A stretch of DNA of 6,703 nucleotides from Clostridia bacterium (lineage in GTDB: Bacteria; Bacillota_A; Clostridia; Oscillospirales; CAG-272): positions 1-6,703 of the forward strand of contig JAGBUD010000058.1 of NCBI GenBank assembly GCA_017630995.1. The letters run 5' to 3'. This document shows, piece after piece, positions 6,176-6,703 of the stretch (the first letter of the stretch is position 1; each line of letters opens with the position of its first letter). The translations under genes were made by a program, and so were the position numbers. The notes under the pieces are model-generated. The model saw nothing but the letters and a program-made list of their open reading frames with translations. It made no database searches and was not told the DNA's origin.

Positions 6176-6703
6176 CTACTTACTTATAGAATAATTCATC
6201 GTCATAGGGTCGCGGAAAAGAGGAATGTGCGGCGGATAATAGGTGAAAATGACGAAAGCCAAAAGGTATGCCGCCATAATCGAAAGCGCCGCAATCTCAA
6301 ATGCTCCGCCCGAAAAGCGCATAGGCTTTAACATTCTGTAGAATGAAAATCCGAATGCAACGAGGAATGCTGAAATGAAAATTCCGATGTTAACCGCCAT
6401 ATTGTTAACCCCGAATGCACCGATTACAGTGTAGTAATTCGTAATCATAAAGAGAAGTCCAAGGGTAAGTCCCGAAAGCTTTGCCGTAAAGAAGCAGTGC
6501 ACGTCCTTTCCGTAAACGAAATATTCTGCCACGGTAGCGTAAATGAAAGGGAAATAAAGAAGCTTTAGGTGCTCCCAAATGCTCTCGTTAACGGGGGATA
6601 TAAGACCGACGATCAAGTTTTCGCCCGTCCAGTCAAAAGTAAAATGTAAAAGCGTTCCTATAGTTATGCTCAAAAGAAAAAGAATTATCGTGGTAACCGT
6701 GTA
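6176..6703 (-). CDS. DUF6512-like small integral membrane protein (5' partial)
   Basis: The frame stays open to the right edge. The TTG at 6673 looks like an internal codon, not the start, because upstream codons continue a hydrophobic helix (YTVTTIILFLLSITIGTLLHF), so only the first few residues are missing. Five membrane segments are visible: this first helix, then around LKLLYFPFIYATVAEYF, LSGLTLGLLFMITNYY, IGIFISAFLVAFGFSFY and IAALSIMAAYLLAFVIFTYYPP. The loop after helix 1 has PVNESIWEHLKL, a motif I associate with the uncharacterised DUF6512 family of about 170-190 residues; the exact family number is from memory. Function is unknown. The stop TAG is 1 bp from the end of the convergent radical SAM gene, leaving no room for a shared terminator. 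Confidence 0.75.
   Translation of the reverse strand, partial: YTVTTIILFLLSITIGTLLHFTFDWTGENLIVGLISPVNESIWEHLKLLYFPFIYATVAEYFVYGKDVHCFFTAKLSGLTLGLLFMITNYYTVIGAFGVNNMAVNIGIFISAFLVAFGFSFYRMLKPMRFSGGAFEIAALSIMAAYLLAFVIFTYYPPHIPLFRDPMTMNYSISK

Noticed and set aside
6671..6673. TTG as the start of the DUF6512-like protein
   Set aside because: The frame continues hydrophobic to the window edge and completes the first membrane helix, so the true start is outside.

Overview
The window reads as a chromosomal segment of a low-to-medium GC member of the Firmicutes, most likely an uncultured gut-type Clostridia (inference). The reasons are: AGGAG/GAGGT-type ribosome binding sites, sigma-A style promoters with extended -10 boxes, an ECF-type vitamin transporter S component, a PflX-type radical SAM protein, and a large surface protein built of Ig-like and MBG/YDG-type repeats. 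No tRNA, rRNA, CRISPR array, insertion sequence or phage gene is visible. Coding density is very high; the longest non-coding gap is under 100 bases.

Layout. (1) Positions 1-2159 (+) hold the 3' end of a gene for a large cell-surface protein: several extracellular Ig-like/MBG repeats, one membrane helix near the C-terminus and a cytoplasmic tail of about 180 residues. The last 70 or so residues of that tail closely resemble the C-terminal globular domain of ribosomal protein uL15. (2) A promoter at 2178-2206 then begins a same-strand run: ECF transporter S component (2248-2808), RluA-family pseudouridine synthase (2868-3533) and an AlaX-like alanyl-tRNA editing protein (3530-4702). The last two overlap by ATGA and are probably translationally coupled. 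(3) A dCMP-deaminase-type gene (4686-5183, -) converges on and overlaps the AlaX gene. It is driven by an almost ideal promoter (TTGACA, 17 bp, TGC-TATAAT). (4) Diverging from it is a PflX-like radical SAM gene (5266-6174, +). (5) This converges, with a 1-bp gap, on a small membrane protein resembling DUF6512 (6176-6703, -), whose start lies beyond the right edge.

Functionally the middle is a housekeeping neighbourhood: RNA modification, tRNA quality control, pyrimidine nucleotide metabolism and micronutrient uptake. The most unusual item is the surface protein with a ribosomal-protein-like fold on the cytoplasmic side of the membrane. It has no obvious textbook explanation and is the best candidate here for an undescribed system.
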